A DNA stretch of 63,758 nt from Azospirillum brasilense (GTDB lineage: Bacteria; Pseudomonadota; Alphaproteobacteria; Azospirillales; Azospirillaceae): the NCBI RefSeq assembly GCF_003349955.1, contig NZ_QLKQ01000043.1, forward strand, positions 1-63,758. The letters are read 5' to 3'. A model generated the notes under the pieces. It saw only the letters and a program-made list of their open reading frames with translations. It was not told where the DNA came from and ran no database searches. Shown one piece after another: positions 7,220 to 17,863 of the stretch; the first letter of the stretch is position 1, and each line of letters starts with the position of its first letter. A program made the translations under genes and the position numbers.

Positions 7220-9019
7220 TCACATGGTTTGGGAGGGTGCAGCGTCGTCGATCAGGAGCTGGACTCCCTCCGCCCCGTTCCAGCGGTCGATGCGCAGGAC
7301 ACCGGCGATGTGGAAGGGCGATCCGCGGCCCATCAGCAGGGCTTTTCCCATTTCGCTCTCCAGCGCGCGGAAGGCGATGGCCTTCAGCCGGGCGCCGTCG
7401 CCGCCCTGGAGAATGCAGCGGACGTGATTCGCCCCGACCACGTCGGCCCGCACCACACGGGCGTCGGTGACGGCGAAGCGCGGCTCCGCGTTGCCGGTGC
7501 CGAAGGGGCCGAGCTGGTTCAGGCGGTCCACCAGGGACGTGTTCGCCGCCCCCACGGACAGCGCGCCGTCCAGCTCCAGAGTCGGCACCAGCGGGGCCGC
7601 AGCCACCTGTTCGGCGACGCGGCCGGTCAGGAAGGCCTGCAGGTCGGCCAGCTTGTTCCCGGCCACGGTGAAGCCGGCCGCCATGCGGTGCCCGCCGCCG
7701 GCCATCAGCAGCCCTTCCTGCCGCGCCGCGATCACCGCCGCCCCGAGATCGACCCCACGCACCGAACGGCCCGAGGCCTTGCCGATCACCGTGCCGTCCG
7801 CCCCCTCCTCCAGCGCGATGACGCAGGCGGGGCGACTGTAGCGCTCCTTCAGGCGGCTGGCGACGATGCCGATCACGCCGGGGTGCCAGCCCTCCCCCGC
7901 CACGAAGACCAACTCGGCCAACTCGTCGGCATGCTCCTCCAGCCGGGCCATGGCGTCGGCCAGCACGCCCTGCTCCACCGCGCGTCGCTCGGCGTTGTGG
8001 GCCTCCAGCTTCTGGGCCAGCTCCATCGCCTCCATGGGATCGTCGGTGGAGAGCAGCCGCGCCCCGAGGTCCGACGCGCCGACCCGCCCGCCCGCGTTGA
8101 CCCGCGGGCCGAGCACGAAGCCAGCGTGGTAGGCGTCCGGCTTCTCCTTGACCCCGGCGACGTCGGACAGGGCTGACAGGCCGGGGTTGGCGCGCCGCGC
8201 CATCACCTTCAGCCCCTGCGCCACCAGCGCCCGGTTCAGCCCGGTCAGGGGCACCACGTCGCACACCGTGCCCAGCGCCACGAGGTCGAGCCACTCCATC
8301 AGGTTCGGCTCGTTGCGGCCCGCGTAGAATCCGGCGCCGCGCAGCGCCCGGTTCACCGCCACCACGGCGAGGAAGGTCACCCCCGCCGCGCACAGCGTGC
8401 GGTAGGCGCCGTCCTCGTCCAGCCGGTTCGGGTTGACCAGGGCGACGGCCGGCGGCAGGCGCGGTTCCGCCGCGTGATGGTCAAGGACCACGACGTCCAG
8501 CCCGGCCTCCGCCGCCGCCTCCAGCGCCGCGAAGGCGGAGATTCCGCAATCCACCGTCACCACCAGCCGCACGCCCTCAGCCTTCAGCCGCAGCAGCGCC
8601 GGGCCGTTGGGGCCGTAGCCCTCCTTCATGCGGTCGGGCACGTAGATGCGCAGGTCGGCCCCCACCGCCCGGAAGAAGCGTCGCATCAGAGCGGAGGAGG
8701 TGGCGCCGTCCACGTCGTAGTCGCCGAAGACGGCCACCGGCTCGCCGTCCATGATCGCGCGGGCGATGCGCTCCGCCGCGGCGTCCATATCCCTGAAGCG
8801 GGAGGGGTCGGGAAGCAGCGCCTTCAGCGTCGGGTTCAGGAAGCCGTCGCACGCTTCCTCCGTGACCCCGCGGGCGGCGAGCACCCGCCCGACGATCTCC
8901 GGCAGTCCCCGCCCCTGCGCCAGCCCCCAGGCCAGCCGCTCATCGTAGGGCCGCGCCTGCCAGCGCTTGCCGGACAGGGAATGGGCGACGTTCAGGAAGG
9001 GGGGGACGGTGTCGGTCAT
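7220..9019 (-). CDS. recJ: Single-stranded-DNA-specific exonuclease RecJ
   Basis: A 599-residue DHH-family nuclease. It degrades single-stranded DNA 5' to 3' in RecF-pathway recombination and mismatch repair. Motifs seen: FGDYDVDGATS (98-108, metal-binding motif I), VTVDCGIS (motif II), VLDHHAAE (D180-H181-H182, motif III), and the C-terminal DHHA1 glycine-rich segment SGRSVRGVDLGAAV...GGGHRMAAGF. The open frame continues upstream to 10252, but that part is a shadow of gldA; the family alignment starts at the ATG at 9019 (MTDTVPPFLNV). Another ATG 13 codons upstream is possible. Its usual neighbour glpX lies upstream on the same strand, with gldA between them. Confidence 0.96.
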   Translation of the reverse strand: MTDTVPPFLNVAHSLSGKRWQARPYDERLAWGLAQGRGLPEIVGRVLAARGVTEEACDGFLNPTLKALLPDPSRFRDMDAAAERIARAIMDGEPVAVFGDYDVDGATSSALMRRFFRAVGADLRIYVPDRMKEGYGPNGPALLRLKAEGVRLVVTVDCGISAFAALEAAAEAGLDVVVLDHHAAEPRLPPAVALVNPNRLDEDGAYRTLCAAGVTFLAVVAVNRALRGAGFYAGRNEPNLMEWLDLVALGTVCDVVPLTGLNRALVAQGLKVMARRANPGLSALSDVAGVKEKPDAYHAGFVLGPRVNAGGRVGASDLGARLLSTDDPMEAMELAQKLEAHNAERRAVEQGVLADAMARLEEHADELAELVFVAGEGWHPGVIGIVASRLKERYSRPACVIALEEGADGTVIGKASGRSVRGVDLGAAVIAARQEGLLMAGGGHRMAAGFTVAGNKLADLQAFLTGRVAEQVAAAPLVPTLELDGALSVGAANTSLVDRLNQLGPFGTGNAEPRFAVTDARVVRADVVGANHVRCILQGGDGARLKAIAFRALESEMGKALLMGRGSPFHIAGVLRIDRWNGAEGVQLLIDDAAPSQTM

Positions 9020-9232
9020 GCTGCCCAGAATGCCACGGATCGGAAAGGCCGAAGCCATAGCAGATGGGGGACAGCCGGGCCAGCGGATGGGGCTCTCCCG
9101 GTGGACCTGTCGCCGCTGCGCTTGTACGCAAAGGTGGCAGGCGCCCTTGCCGCAGCGCAACTTGAGGCAGGTCATTGCGGGTGGAGAGGCGTCCTGCTCC
9201 ACTGCCGCCATCACCACGCGGAGGAGGGAACC

Positions 9233-10327
9233 ATGATCACCACGGCGATCTTTCCGGCCCGCTACGTCCAGGGCAACGGCGCCCTCGACAGCCTGGGAGA
9301 GGATCTGGCCCGGCTGGGCAAGACGGTTCTGGCCGTCACCGACAGCTTCGTCCTGAAGACGCTGAAGGGCCGGCTGATTGACGCCGCCGCCGGGCGCGTC
9401 GACCTGAACATCCAGGAATTCCGGGGCGAATGCTCCGACGAGGAGATCGATCGGCTGACCGCGCTCGCCCGCGCCATGGGCGCCGACGTCGTGGCCGGCA
9501 TCGGTGGCGGCAAGGCGCTCGACACCGCCAAGGCGGTCGCCCACGCGCTGGACGCGCGCACCGCCATCGTCCCGACGCTGGCCTCCACCGACGCGCCATG
9601 CAGCGCCCTGTCGGTGATCTACACGCCGGAGGGGGCGTTCAAACGCTACCTCGTGCTGCCGCGCAACCCGGACCTCGTGCTGGTCGACACCGGCGTGGTC
9701 GCGGGCGCCCCGGTGCGCTTCCTCGTCTCCGGCATGGGCGACGCCCTGTCCACCTGGTTCGAGGCGGAGGACTGCCGCATCAAGCGCGGCGGCAACATGA
9801 CCGGACGGGTCGGCCCGATGACCGCCTTCGCTCTGGCCCGGCTGTGCTACGACACGCTGCTGGAATACGGCGTGCTCGCCAAGTCCGCCTGCGAGCAGGG
9901 CGTGGTCACTCCGGCGCTGGAACGCATCGTCGAGGCCAACACGCTGCTGAGCGGGCTCGGCTTCGAGAGCGGCGGGCTGGCGGCGGCCCACGCCGTCCAC
10001 AACGGCCTGACCGCGCTGGAGGAAACGCACCATTACTGGCACGGCGAGAAGGTCGCCTTCGGCACGCTGACGCTGCTGATCCTGACCGACCGGCCGCCGG
10101 CGGTGCTGAACGAGGTCTACGGCTTCTGCAAGGCGGTGGGATTGCCGACGACCCTGGCCGAGATCGGCCTTGGCGATGTGTCGGACGAGCGGCTCCTGCT
10201 GGCGGCGGAACGGGCCTGCGCGGAGGGCGAGACCATCCACAACGAGCCGCACGAGATCACCCCGCAGCGCGTCCTGGCCGCTATGAAGGCCGCCGACGCC
10301 GAGGGACGGCGGCGGAAAGCCCTGTAA
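9233..10327 (+). CDS. gldA: Glycerol dehydrogenase
   Basis: A 364-residue iron/zinc-type alcohol dehydrogenase that oxidises glycerol to dihydroxyacetone with NAD+. It has GIGGGKALDTAKAVA (89-103, NAD pyrophosphate loop) and metal ligands D170 (GMGDALSTWFEAE), H253 (AAHAVHNG) and H270 (YWHGEKVAFG). Length matches E. coli GldA. The start at 9233 has GAGGAGGGA just upstream. It is a single gene on the plus strand between two minus-strand genes (recJ and glpX) that are normally adjacent or nearly so in relatives, suggesting insertion. It ends at a bidirectional terminator shared with glpX. Confidence 0.95.
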   Translation: MITTAIFPARYVQGNGALDSLGEDLARLGKTVLAVTDSFVLKTLKGRLIDAAAGRVDLNIQEFRGECSDEEIDRLTALARAMGADVVAGIGGGKALDTAKAVAHALDARTAIVPTLASTDAPCSALSVIYTPEGAFKRYLVLPRNPDLVLVDTGVVAGAPVRFLVSGMGDALSTWFEAEDCRIKRGGNMTGRVGPMTAFALARLCYDTLLEYGVLAKSACEQGVVTPALERIVEANTLLSGLGFESGGLAAAHAVHNGLTALEETHHYWHGEKVAFGTLTLLILTDRPPAVLNEVYGFCKAVGLPTTLAEIGLGDVSDERLLLAAERACAEGETIHNEPHEITPQRVLAAMKAADAEGRRRKAL

Positions 10328-10357
10328 TCTCCGAAGAAGGAGAAATCCTCAAAAAGA

Positions 10358-10390
10358 AAGGGGCGCGCGGTGAATGGCCGCGCGCCCCTT
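10358..10390. terminator. Bidirectional terminator between gldA and glpX
   Basis: A 13-base perfect stem (AAGGGGCGCGCGG / CCGCGCGCCCCTT) with a 7-base loop has a T-tract on the plus side (TTTTTCTT) and A-rich sequence on the other (AAAAAGAAA). It can end both convergent genes. Confidence 0.9.
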
Positions 10391-10408
10391 TTTCTTGCGG
10401 CCTTGGCC

Positions 10409-11401
10409 TCAGGCCATGGCCGGCTTGCGCTGCAGGTTGTGGTGCGCCTCGACGTAGCGCACGGTGCCCGACTTGGAGCGCATGATCACCGAGTGGGTGG
10501 TCGCGCCGCCGGGGAAACGGCGGACGCCGCGCAGCATGGCGCCGTCGGTCACGCCGGTCGCGGCGAACATGACGTTGCCGCTGGCCAGCTCGGTCAGGCT
10601 GTACTTCTTGTTCAGGTCCTTGACGCCCCAGCGGGCGGCGCGGGCCTTCTCGTCGTCGTTGCGGAACAGCAGACGGCCCTGGAACTGGCCGCCGATGCAG
10701 CGCAGCGCAGCCGCGGCCAGCACGCCTTCCGGCGCGCCGCCGGAGCCGACATACATGTCCACGCCGGTGCCGGCCTGGCTGGTGGCGATCACGCCCGACA
10801 CGTCGCCGTCGTTGATCAGCATGATGCGCGCGCCGGCTTCACGGACGCGAGCGATCAGCTCGGCGTGGCGCGGACGGTTCAGGATGCAGACCAGCAGCTC
10901 CTGCACCTCAGTGCCCTTGGCCTTGGCCAGCGCCTTGAGGTTGTTGGCCGGCGTCTCGTCGAGATCGACCACGCCTTCCGGCAGGCCGGAGCCGACGGCG
11001 ATCTTGTCCATGTAGACGTCGGGCGCGTTCAGGAAGCCGCCCTCGTCCGCCATGGCGATGACGGCCAGCGAGTTCGGGCCGCCGGTGGCGCAGATGGTGG
11101 TGCCTTCCAGCGGGTCGAGCGCGATGTCGACCTTCGGCCCGCGGCCGATGCCGGCGCCGACCTTCTCGCCGATGTAGAGCATGGGCGCCTCGTCGCGCTC
11201 GCCCTCGCCGATGACGACGGTGCCGTCGATGTAGAGGGTGTTGAGCGCCTGGCGCATGGCGTCGACCGCGGCCTGGTCGGCAAGCTTCTCGTCACCGCGG
11301 CCCATCAGCAGCGACGCGGACAGCGCGGCGGCCTCGGTGACGCGGACGGCTTCCAGAGCCAGGTTCCGGTCCATACCGGACAGGTCGACATGAACGGACA
11401 T
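10409..11401 (-). CDS. glpX: Fructose-1,6-bisphosphatase class II
   Basis: A 330-residue GlpX-type enzyme that makes fructose 6-phosphate in gluconeogenesis (and, where present, also acts in the Calvin cycle). Diagnostic stretches: GDEKLADQAAVDAMR near residue 36, GEGERDEAPMLYIGE, DPLEGTT (metal/substrate site), VCILNRPRH, and GSGGAPEGVLAAAALRC. The start has GGGGGAGA upstream. It is the last gene of an aminotransferase-hom-glpX operon, 43 bases after hom. The combination with amino-acid genes is conserved in alphaproteobacteria rather than a pathway link. Confidence 0.97.
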   Translation of the reverse strand: MSVHVDLSGMDRNLALEAVRVTEAAALSASLLMGRGDEKLADQAAVDAMRQALNTLYIDGTVVIGEGERDEAPMLYIGEKVGAGIGRGPKVDIALDPLEGTTICATGGPNSLAVIAMADEGGFLNAPDVYMDKIAVGSGLPEGVVDLDETPANNLKALAKAKGTEVQELLVCILNRPRHAELIARVREAGARIMLINDGDVSGVIATSQAGTGVDMYVGSGGAPEGVLAAAALRCIGGQFQGRLLFRNDDEKARAARWGVKDLNKKYSLTELASGNVMFAATGVTDGAMLRGVRRFPGGATTHSVIMRSKSGTVRYVEAHHNLQRKPAMA

Positions 11402-11444
11402 GGTGTTCTCCCCCGAATCGATGCTCGGTTCTTCTATGGTTCGG

Positions 11445-12751
11445 TCAAAACTGTTCGATGCGGATCATGCGCGGCGGCTCGACCACCGACTCCTTGTCGG
11501 CGATGGTGGCAAGCGCGCGCTGCATGGCCGCCTCTTCGGTGTCATGGGTGGTCAGGACCACCGGCACCGCTTCGCCGGGGGCGCGCCCGCGCTGCAGGAA
11601 CTGCTCCATGGAGACGTTCTGGTCGCGCATCGCCGCCGCAACATCCGCTATCACGCCGGGACGGTCCACGACCATCAGGCGTACGTAGTACGACCCCCGG
11701 CGGGCCTCCATCGGCGACGGCTGCGCCTCGGAAAGCTGGGCCGCCGGCACGCCGAAGGTGGGGGTGGAGCGCCCGCGGGCGATGTCGATCAGGTCGGCGA
11801 CCACGGCCGAGGCCGTCGGCCCCTCGCCGGCGCCGCGGCCGACGAACAGCACGCGGTCCACGAAGTCGCCCTGGGCGATCACGGCGTTGAACACGCCGTC
11901 CACCGCCGCGATGGGCGCCGCCTTCGGCACCATGCAGGGGTGCACGCGCTGCTCGATCCCGTGGTCGGTGCGCCGGGCGATGCCCAGCAGCTTGATCCGG
12001 TAGCCGAGCGCGTCGGCGTAGTCGAAGTCCACCGCCGAGACGTGGCGGATGCCCTCGACATGGACGCTCTTGAAGTCCACCGGCGTGCCGAAGGCCACCG
12101 AGGTCAGGATCGCCAGCTTGTGCGCCGCGTCCACGCCGTCGATGTCGAAGCTCGGGTCGGCTTCCGCGTAGCCCAGCTTCTGCGCGTCGGCCAGCACGTC
12201 CGCGAAGTCGCGGCCGGTGGTGCGCATCTCGGTCAGGATGTAGTTGCAAGTGCCGTTGAGGATGCCGTGCACCTCCGACACCCGGTTGCCCGCCAGCCCC
12301 TCGCGCAGCCCCTTGATGATCGGGATGCCGCCGGCCACCGCCGCCTCGAAGCCGATGGCGAGGCCGGCGGCCTCCGCCTTGGCCGCGAGCGCGGTGCCGT
12401 GATGGGCGAGCAGCGCCTTGTTGGCGGTGACGACATGGCGCCCCCGCTCCAGCGCCAGCTCGACGGTCTCCTTCGCCGGCCCCTCGGATCCGCCGATCAG
12501 TTCGACCACCACATCCACGCCGGGATGGGCGGCGAGCGCCACCGGATCGTCGTACCATTCGACCGTCGACAGGTCGATGCCACGGTCCTTGCCGCGCGAG
12601 CGGGCGCTGACCGCCACCACCTCGATGCGGCGGCCGCAGCGCTGCTCGATCAGATCGGCCTGCCGCTCCAGAAGCTTCAGAACGCCCGCGCCGACCGTGC
12701 CCAGGCCCGCGACGGCGATTTTCAGGGGGCCTGTTTTGTGGGAGTCGGACA

Positions 12752-12752
<1 letters not shown>
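11445..12752 (-). CDS. hom: Homoserine dehydrogenase with C-terminal ACT domain
   Basis: A 435-residue enzyme that reduces aspartate semialdehyde to homoserine, feeding threonine and methionine synthesis. The N-terminal NAD(P) domain has AGLGTVGAGV (15-24) and VTANKALLA with conserved K112; the catalytic core has GILNGTCNYILTEM and DIDGVDAAHKLAIL with K212. The C-terminal ACT domain (about 350-430, SYYVRLMVVDRPGVIADVA) indicates feedback control by threonine. Its ATG shares one base with the upstream aminotransferase stop (TGATG), so translation is coupled. The longer open frame upstream is only the aminotransferase in another frame. Confidence 0.97.
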
Positions 12753-14026
<1,274 letters not shown>

Positions 14027-14341
14027 GGACGCTCCGAAGCCTGTCCGGCCGCGCCACGAACCCATATTTGCGGACCGGGACCACTTATCTACCGCCCCGC
14101 ATCCGCAGAAGCGAGGTAAAATTCGCGTCGCCCGATGATTGGCGAACTGGCGCCCATTCCGCGATCCCCGATCCCTCGCGCATGACCATGCCCACCCCAG
14201 GACGGGGCCGCGTCGCCGAAAAGCCTTGGTTTTTCGATGGGAATTCCTCCAGGATGGATCGTTCGAGACGATTTCCACCCCTGATAATCGTTACGCGACC
14301 ATAAGCGCCCCGCTGCGTGGGAACGACGAGAGGATTTTGCT
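14027..14341. other. 315-base divergent intergenic region
   Basis: It separates the aminotransferase operon (leftwards) from the lipoprotein gene (rightwards) and must hold both promoters. I find no convincing operator, hairpin or small gene. The lipoprotein's ribosome-binding site GAGAGG is at its right end. Confidence 0.5.
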
Positions 14342-15001
14342 ATGTTCAGGAGAGTTCTTCAGGCTTCCGTATTGGCCGGCGTGCTGGCCCTGAGCCTTGC
14401 CGGCTGCAATGAGAAGCGGCCGACGACCACGCTTGACGGGCCTGTCGCTGCGGAACCGGCGAAAATCAATTTTGCGGAAATCAAGGTCAAGGGCCCCTTC
14501 AACCCCGAAGAGGTCGTGTTGTTCGACAACGGGCAGCAGCGGTCCATGCGGTACCTGACGCCACAAATGCGCACCGCCGTCCGCGCCCTGGGGTTTGGTG
14601 GGGTGGGACAGTACGCTGTCCTGCGCGGCACACGCGCCACGCTGCGGCTCGCCGGACGGCAGCCCGTGTTTCTGTTCGCCGTCCCCAGCAACGCCCAACC
14701 CGAAAGCTACTTCACGCTTGCGGACTTCGCCACGCGGGACAATGGAACGCGCGAGGTCATCGTCGGCGGCGGCTACATGAGCTATTCGACAGGGGTGAAC
14801 AAGGATCGCGTTGTTCCGACCACCGTCGCCCTGTTGCCCGATCAGTCGAAGGCACCGAAGAACTACACGCTCTACGCCGCAACCGTGAACACCCCCCTCA
14901 AGGCCGGCGAATATGCCTTGATTTTCTACAGCTCCCAGGTCCGCGGAACCGCCTTTGCGCAGGTCAACGGCGACAGCTACTTCGATTTCGGGATTGATTG
15001 A
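14342..15001 (+). CDS. Predicted lipoprotein, hypothetical
   Basis: A 219-residue exported protein. The signal sequence ends in the lipobox LAGC (C22), so it should be lipidated. The mature part begins with a short low-complexity linker, then a mixed alpha/beta region with no motif I recognise. It ends in SYFDFGID. The start has GAGAGGATT upstream. The codon and base composition is less GC-extreme than in neighbouring genes. Its last 25 bases overlap the end of the convergent MFS gene. Function unknown; it is probably periplasm-facing. Confidence 0.8.
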   Translation: MFRRVLQASVLAGVLALSLAGCNEKRPTTTLDGPVAAEPAKINFAEIKVKGPFNPEEVVLFDNGQQRSMRYLTPQMRTAVRALGFGGVGQYAVLRGTRATLRLAGRQPVFLFAVPSNAQPESYFTLADFATRDNGTREVIVGGGYMSYSTGVNKDRVVPTTVALLPDQSKAPKNYTLYAATVNTPLKAGEYALIFYSSQVRGTAFAQVNGDSYFDFGID

Positions 15002-16371
15002 CCGTCTCGGGTACGCGGGCCGGGCTTAAGCTCGGCCCGCCGCCGCGTTGCGCGCTGGTGCAGCGCCTCCTCGATCTCCTCCCCGCCGGCGCCGACCAGG
15101 GCGGCGGGGTCCACGGCGACCTCCAGATCCTCCGGGCGGGCCGGCTTGGCCGGGTGGCCGCGCCGGGGTGCCGGCACGCGCAGCAGCGCGTAGGACAGCA
15201 GCGACAGCGCGGCGAGGCCCGGCATGATGGCCGTGGTCGCCGTGTAGGGATCGGCGAACAGGGCGGCCACCGCCGTGCCGGCCAGCCCGCCGCCGATCTG
15301 CATGAAACCGATCAGCGCCGACGCCGCCCCGGCCATGCGGGGGAAGCCGGCCAGGGCGTCGCTGGTCGCTCCGGGCATGACCAGGGCGATGCCAAAGGCC
15401 CAGATCGCGGTCGGCCCCATCACGCTCGCCACGGTCGGCTCGCCGGTCAGCGGCGCCAGGGCGTAGCCGAGTCCGCCCACCGCCACGCAGGCCAGCCCGT
15501 AGGGGATCAGCCGCATCGCGTCCACCCGGCGCAGCAGCCGCCCGGCCAGGGTCGCCCCCAGCGTGTAGGAGCCGGTCTGCAACAGCATGGCGAAGCCGAA
15601 GACGGTCGGGCTCAGCCCCACCCGCTCGATCATCACGAAGGGCAGCAGCGCCGCCATGGTGTAGAGGCCGCCCAGCGTCGTGCCGAGCACCAGCCCCGCC
15701 CGCATGAAGCGCCGGTCGGTCAGCAGGGTGCGGTAGTTGCGGATCACCGGGCCGGGCCGCGCCGCCGAACGGTCGCGCGTCCGATTGGTCTCCGCCGTGC
15801 CCAGCGCGAAAACGGTCAGCACGGCGAGGCCGTAGAGCGTCATCACCACGAAGATGGCGTGCCAGCCCACCGTGCCCAGGATCACCCCGCCCAGCGTCGG
15901 CGCCACCGCCGGCACCACGGCCAGCATCAGCCCGATCAGGTTGAGGATGCGCGCCGACCGCTGCCCGGTGAACTGGTCGCGCACGATGGCGCGGGAGATG
16001 GCGATGCCCGCCGCCGCCCCGATGCCCTGCAACGCCCGCCCGACCAGCAGCCATTCGATGCTGCCCGACAGCGACGCCACCACGCTGCCCAGCACATAGG
16101 TGACGAAGAAGCCCAGGGCGACCGGCCGCCGCCCGTAGGCGTCGGACAGCGGCCCGCAGGCGAGCTGGGAGAAGGCGAAGCCGAAGAAATAGACGGAAAG
16201 CGTCAGCTTCAGCGCCGCCGGCGTGGTCTGGAAGGCCTCCACCAGCATCGGCAGGGCCGGCGTGTAGAGCGCGAGGCTGAGCGGCCCCAGCGTGACGATC
16301 AGCGTTCCGATGACGGCCGTCCGCGTCTCCGTCATGGCGGGCGCGTCGGTCTGCACGGGTGGACGGCTCAT
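14977..16371 (-). CDS. MFS multidrug efflux transporter, Bcr/CflA type
   Basis: A 464-residue drug:H+ antiporter with twelve membrane segments. The sequence LYTPALPMLVEAFQTTPAALKLTLSVYF and GPLSDAYGRRPV (loop 2-3 motif) places it in the Bcr/CflA family, which exports drugs such as bicyclomycin or chloramphenicol, or sulfonamides and dipeptides. The C-terminal 60 residues are a charged cytoplasmic tail longer than usual (PARPEDLEVAVDPAAL and on). The ATG at 16371 overlaps the marR stop as ATGA, so the two are translationally coupled and probably controlled by the MarR operator. The tail overlaps the convergent lipoprotein gene by 25 bases. Confidence 0.9.
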   Translation of the reverse strand: MSRPPVQTDAPAMTETRTAVIGTLIVTLGPLSLALYTPALPMLVEAFQTTPAALKLTLSVYFFGFAFSQLACGPLSDAYGRRPVALGFFVTYVLGSVVASLSGSIEWLLVGRALQGIGAAAGIAISRAIVRDQFTGQRSARILNLIGLMLAVVPAVAPTLGGVILGTVGWHAIFVVMTLYGLAVLTVFALGTAETNRTRDRSAARPGPVIRNYRTLLTDRRFMRAGLVLGTTLGGLYTMAALLPFVMIERVGLSPTVFGFAMLLQTGSYTLGATLAGRLLRRVDAMRLIPYGLACVAVGGLGYALAPLTGEPTVASVMGPTAIWAFGIALVMPGATSDALAGFPRMAGAASALIGFMQIGGGLAGTAVAALFADPYTATTAIMPGLAALSLLSYALLRVPAPRRGHPAKPARPEDLEVAVDPAALVGAGGEEIEEALHQRATRRRAELKPGPRTRDGQSIPKSK

Positions 16372-16835
16372 TGGCCGGCCCCGCCGCGGTTGTCGGCGAT
16401 CATGTCGTCGGCGATCATGCGGTTGCGCAGGCGGCCCAGCATGTCCTTGAGCAGGGCGATCTCCTCCGCCGAAAGGTCGGCCATGGCCGACTCGCGCTCG
16501 TTGCGGAAGGCCTCCAGGATCTGGAGCGCCAGCGGCTCGGCCTGCGGGGTCGGCCGGACGATCTTGGCGCGGCGGTCCGCCGGGTCCGGCTCGCGAACCA
16601 CCAGCCCGCGCGCCTCCAGCCGGTCGAGGAATCCGACCAGGGTCATCGGCTCCACCCACATGTGGGTCGCCAGCACCGACTGTCGCGAGCCGGGGTGGCG
16701 GCAGACATAAACCAAAGCCCGCGCTTCCCCCGCCGTGAGGCCGAGCCGGGCGTCGTCCAAGGCACGGTCGAACCGCGCGCGCAGAAGCCGCGCGCAGTCG
16801 ATCAGGATCATTCCGAAGGGGGATTCATCAAGCAT
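16368..16835 (-). CDS. MarR family transcriptional regulator
   Basis: A 155-residue winged-helix regulator. The recognition region reads GSRQSVLATHMWVEPMTLVGFLDRLEARGLVVREPDPADRRAKIV, with the wing D-P-x-D-R-R typical of MarR. It should bind as a dimer to the palindrome directly upstream (16841-16861) and repress itself and the efflux gene behind it. Only five bases separate that palindrome from the start, so a bound dimer would block the promoter or translation start. A later ATG (residue 9, position 16811) is a possible alternative start. Confidence 0.92.
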   Translation of the reverse strand: MLDESPFGMILIDCARLLRARFDRALDDARLGLTAGEARALVYVCRHPGSRQSVLATHMWVEPMTLVGFLDRLEARGLVVREPDPADRRAKIVRPTPQAEPLALQILEAFRNERESAMADLSAEEIALLKDMLGRLRNRMIADDMIADNRGGAGQ

Positions 16836-17207
16836 GCCTTATTGTAAGGGCGCCTTATAATTTCCAGCAACCGCGGGCGGCGCAGAGCGGTCATGCCACG
16901 GCGCCATGGCCGCGCGGCGCCCGTTCGCGCGACGTGAAGCGAAGCGGACGCGCCAAATAGTCGCAGTTTGAAAATCTGTTGCGGACCCGCCACCGCAAGA
17001 CGTAGGTTTTGCCGAATTGGCAGCAGCAATGGGTGCTCCGTGGTCCGCGCCACCGCCTTCGTAACTGCGCATCGGCCGGACGAAGACCGGTGCATCCCTT
17101 TCCGTCAAAGGGAAGCCGCCAGAGGCCGAAGGACGCTTCGCATAGGTATACTTACGGATTACTGGCGGCGCCCGTCTTTTGCTAGACCCCAGCCCTCAAT
17201 CGGGTTT
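16836..17207. other. 372-base intergenic region upstream of marR
   Basis: It contains the MarR palindrome at its left end. The remainder lies between marR (leftwards) and the end of a leftward lipoprotein gene. Short open frames here are unsupported: none has a ribosome-binding site or a recognisable product. I see no terminator for the lipoprotein gene. Confidence 0.5.
16841..16861. promoter_or_regulatory. MarR operator
   Basis: ATTGTAAGG-GCG-CCTTATAAT is a 21-base palindrome with one mismatch in 9-base arms, the usual size for MarR sites. It starts five bases upstream of the marR start codon and supports autoregulation. Confidence 0.72.
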
Positions 17208-17630
17208 TCAGGGGGTGGGCTTTCCGGTGACGGGCTTCCCGACGCTTGGCCCGGCGCTTGGCCCGGCGCTTGGCTGTCCAGGCGTGATGTCCGGCGGCGG
17301 AGGAACGTCCATGGGGGTCGGCAGCATGCTCTTGGCGGCCGCGCGGTCCTGGGCCAGTCGGTCCAGGTCCTGCTGGCGCTGCGCTTCCGTCCGCAGATCG
17401 GTGGGGCGCGGCGGGACGGTGCCGAGATTGGGGTATTCCCGGTTCTCGCCGGACATGCCGCGCACCGGCGACTCCTGGCTGGGCACGTCGCGACCGGTCA
17501 CGGCGCCGACCAGCCCGGTGTCGAGCACGCGGTCGCTGCAGGCCGGCAGAGCCAGAACAACCAGGACGGACAACGCCGGCCCCAGCCGGCCCGCCTTCGC
17601 CACCACGCCGCGTCGGATACCCGTTTCCAT
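17208..17630 (-). CDS. Small Pro-rich predicted lipoprotein
   Basis: From the ATG at 17630 it encodes 140 residues. The signal sequence (hydrophobic stretch about 18-30) ends in the lipobox LPAC (C31). The mature protein is low in secondary-structure signal: an acidic/polar central part with QRQQDLDRLAQDRAAAKSM and a Pro/Gly-rich tail with repeats (PSAGPSAGPSVGKPVTGKP). It is divergent from phaC. No known domain; likely a small outer- or inner-membrane lipoprotein. The open frame extends upstream to 17864, but that part overlaps the phaC promoter. Confidence 0.72.
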   Translation of the reverse strand: METGIRRGVVAKAGRLGPALSVLVVLALPACSDRVLDTGLVGAVTGRDVPSQESPVRGMSGENREYPNLGTVPPRPTDLRTEAQRQQDLDRLAQDRAAAKSMLPTPMDVPPPPDITPGQPSAGPSAGPSVGKPVTGKPTP

Positions 17631-17863
17631 TCTGCAAACCCCACATCCGAACCCATCCAGCCGCTTGAACGGTGGTGGGCGAAATGAAATCTTCATACGA
17701 GAGGTGTATGACGGACCCCGGCTCGAACGGACATGGCATAAGCTGTCCGGGGTGCCAGGACCGGAACGCACTCCGACCGAACAGACTTCCGGCAGGCACT
17801 GTATAAACCGCACAACGTCCCTCCTGAAGCCTAAAACTCGCCTAAAGAAGAAGGACCGCACCA

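Noticed and set aside
9020..10252. Upstream extension of the recJ frame to give 1010 residues.
   Set aside because: The added part is antisense to gldA and has no homology to RecJ; the family sequence begins at 9019.
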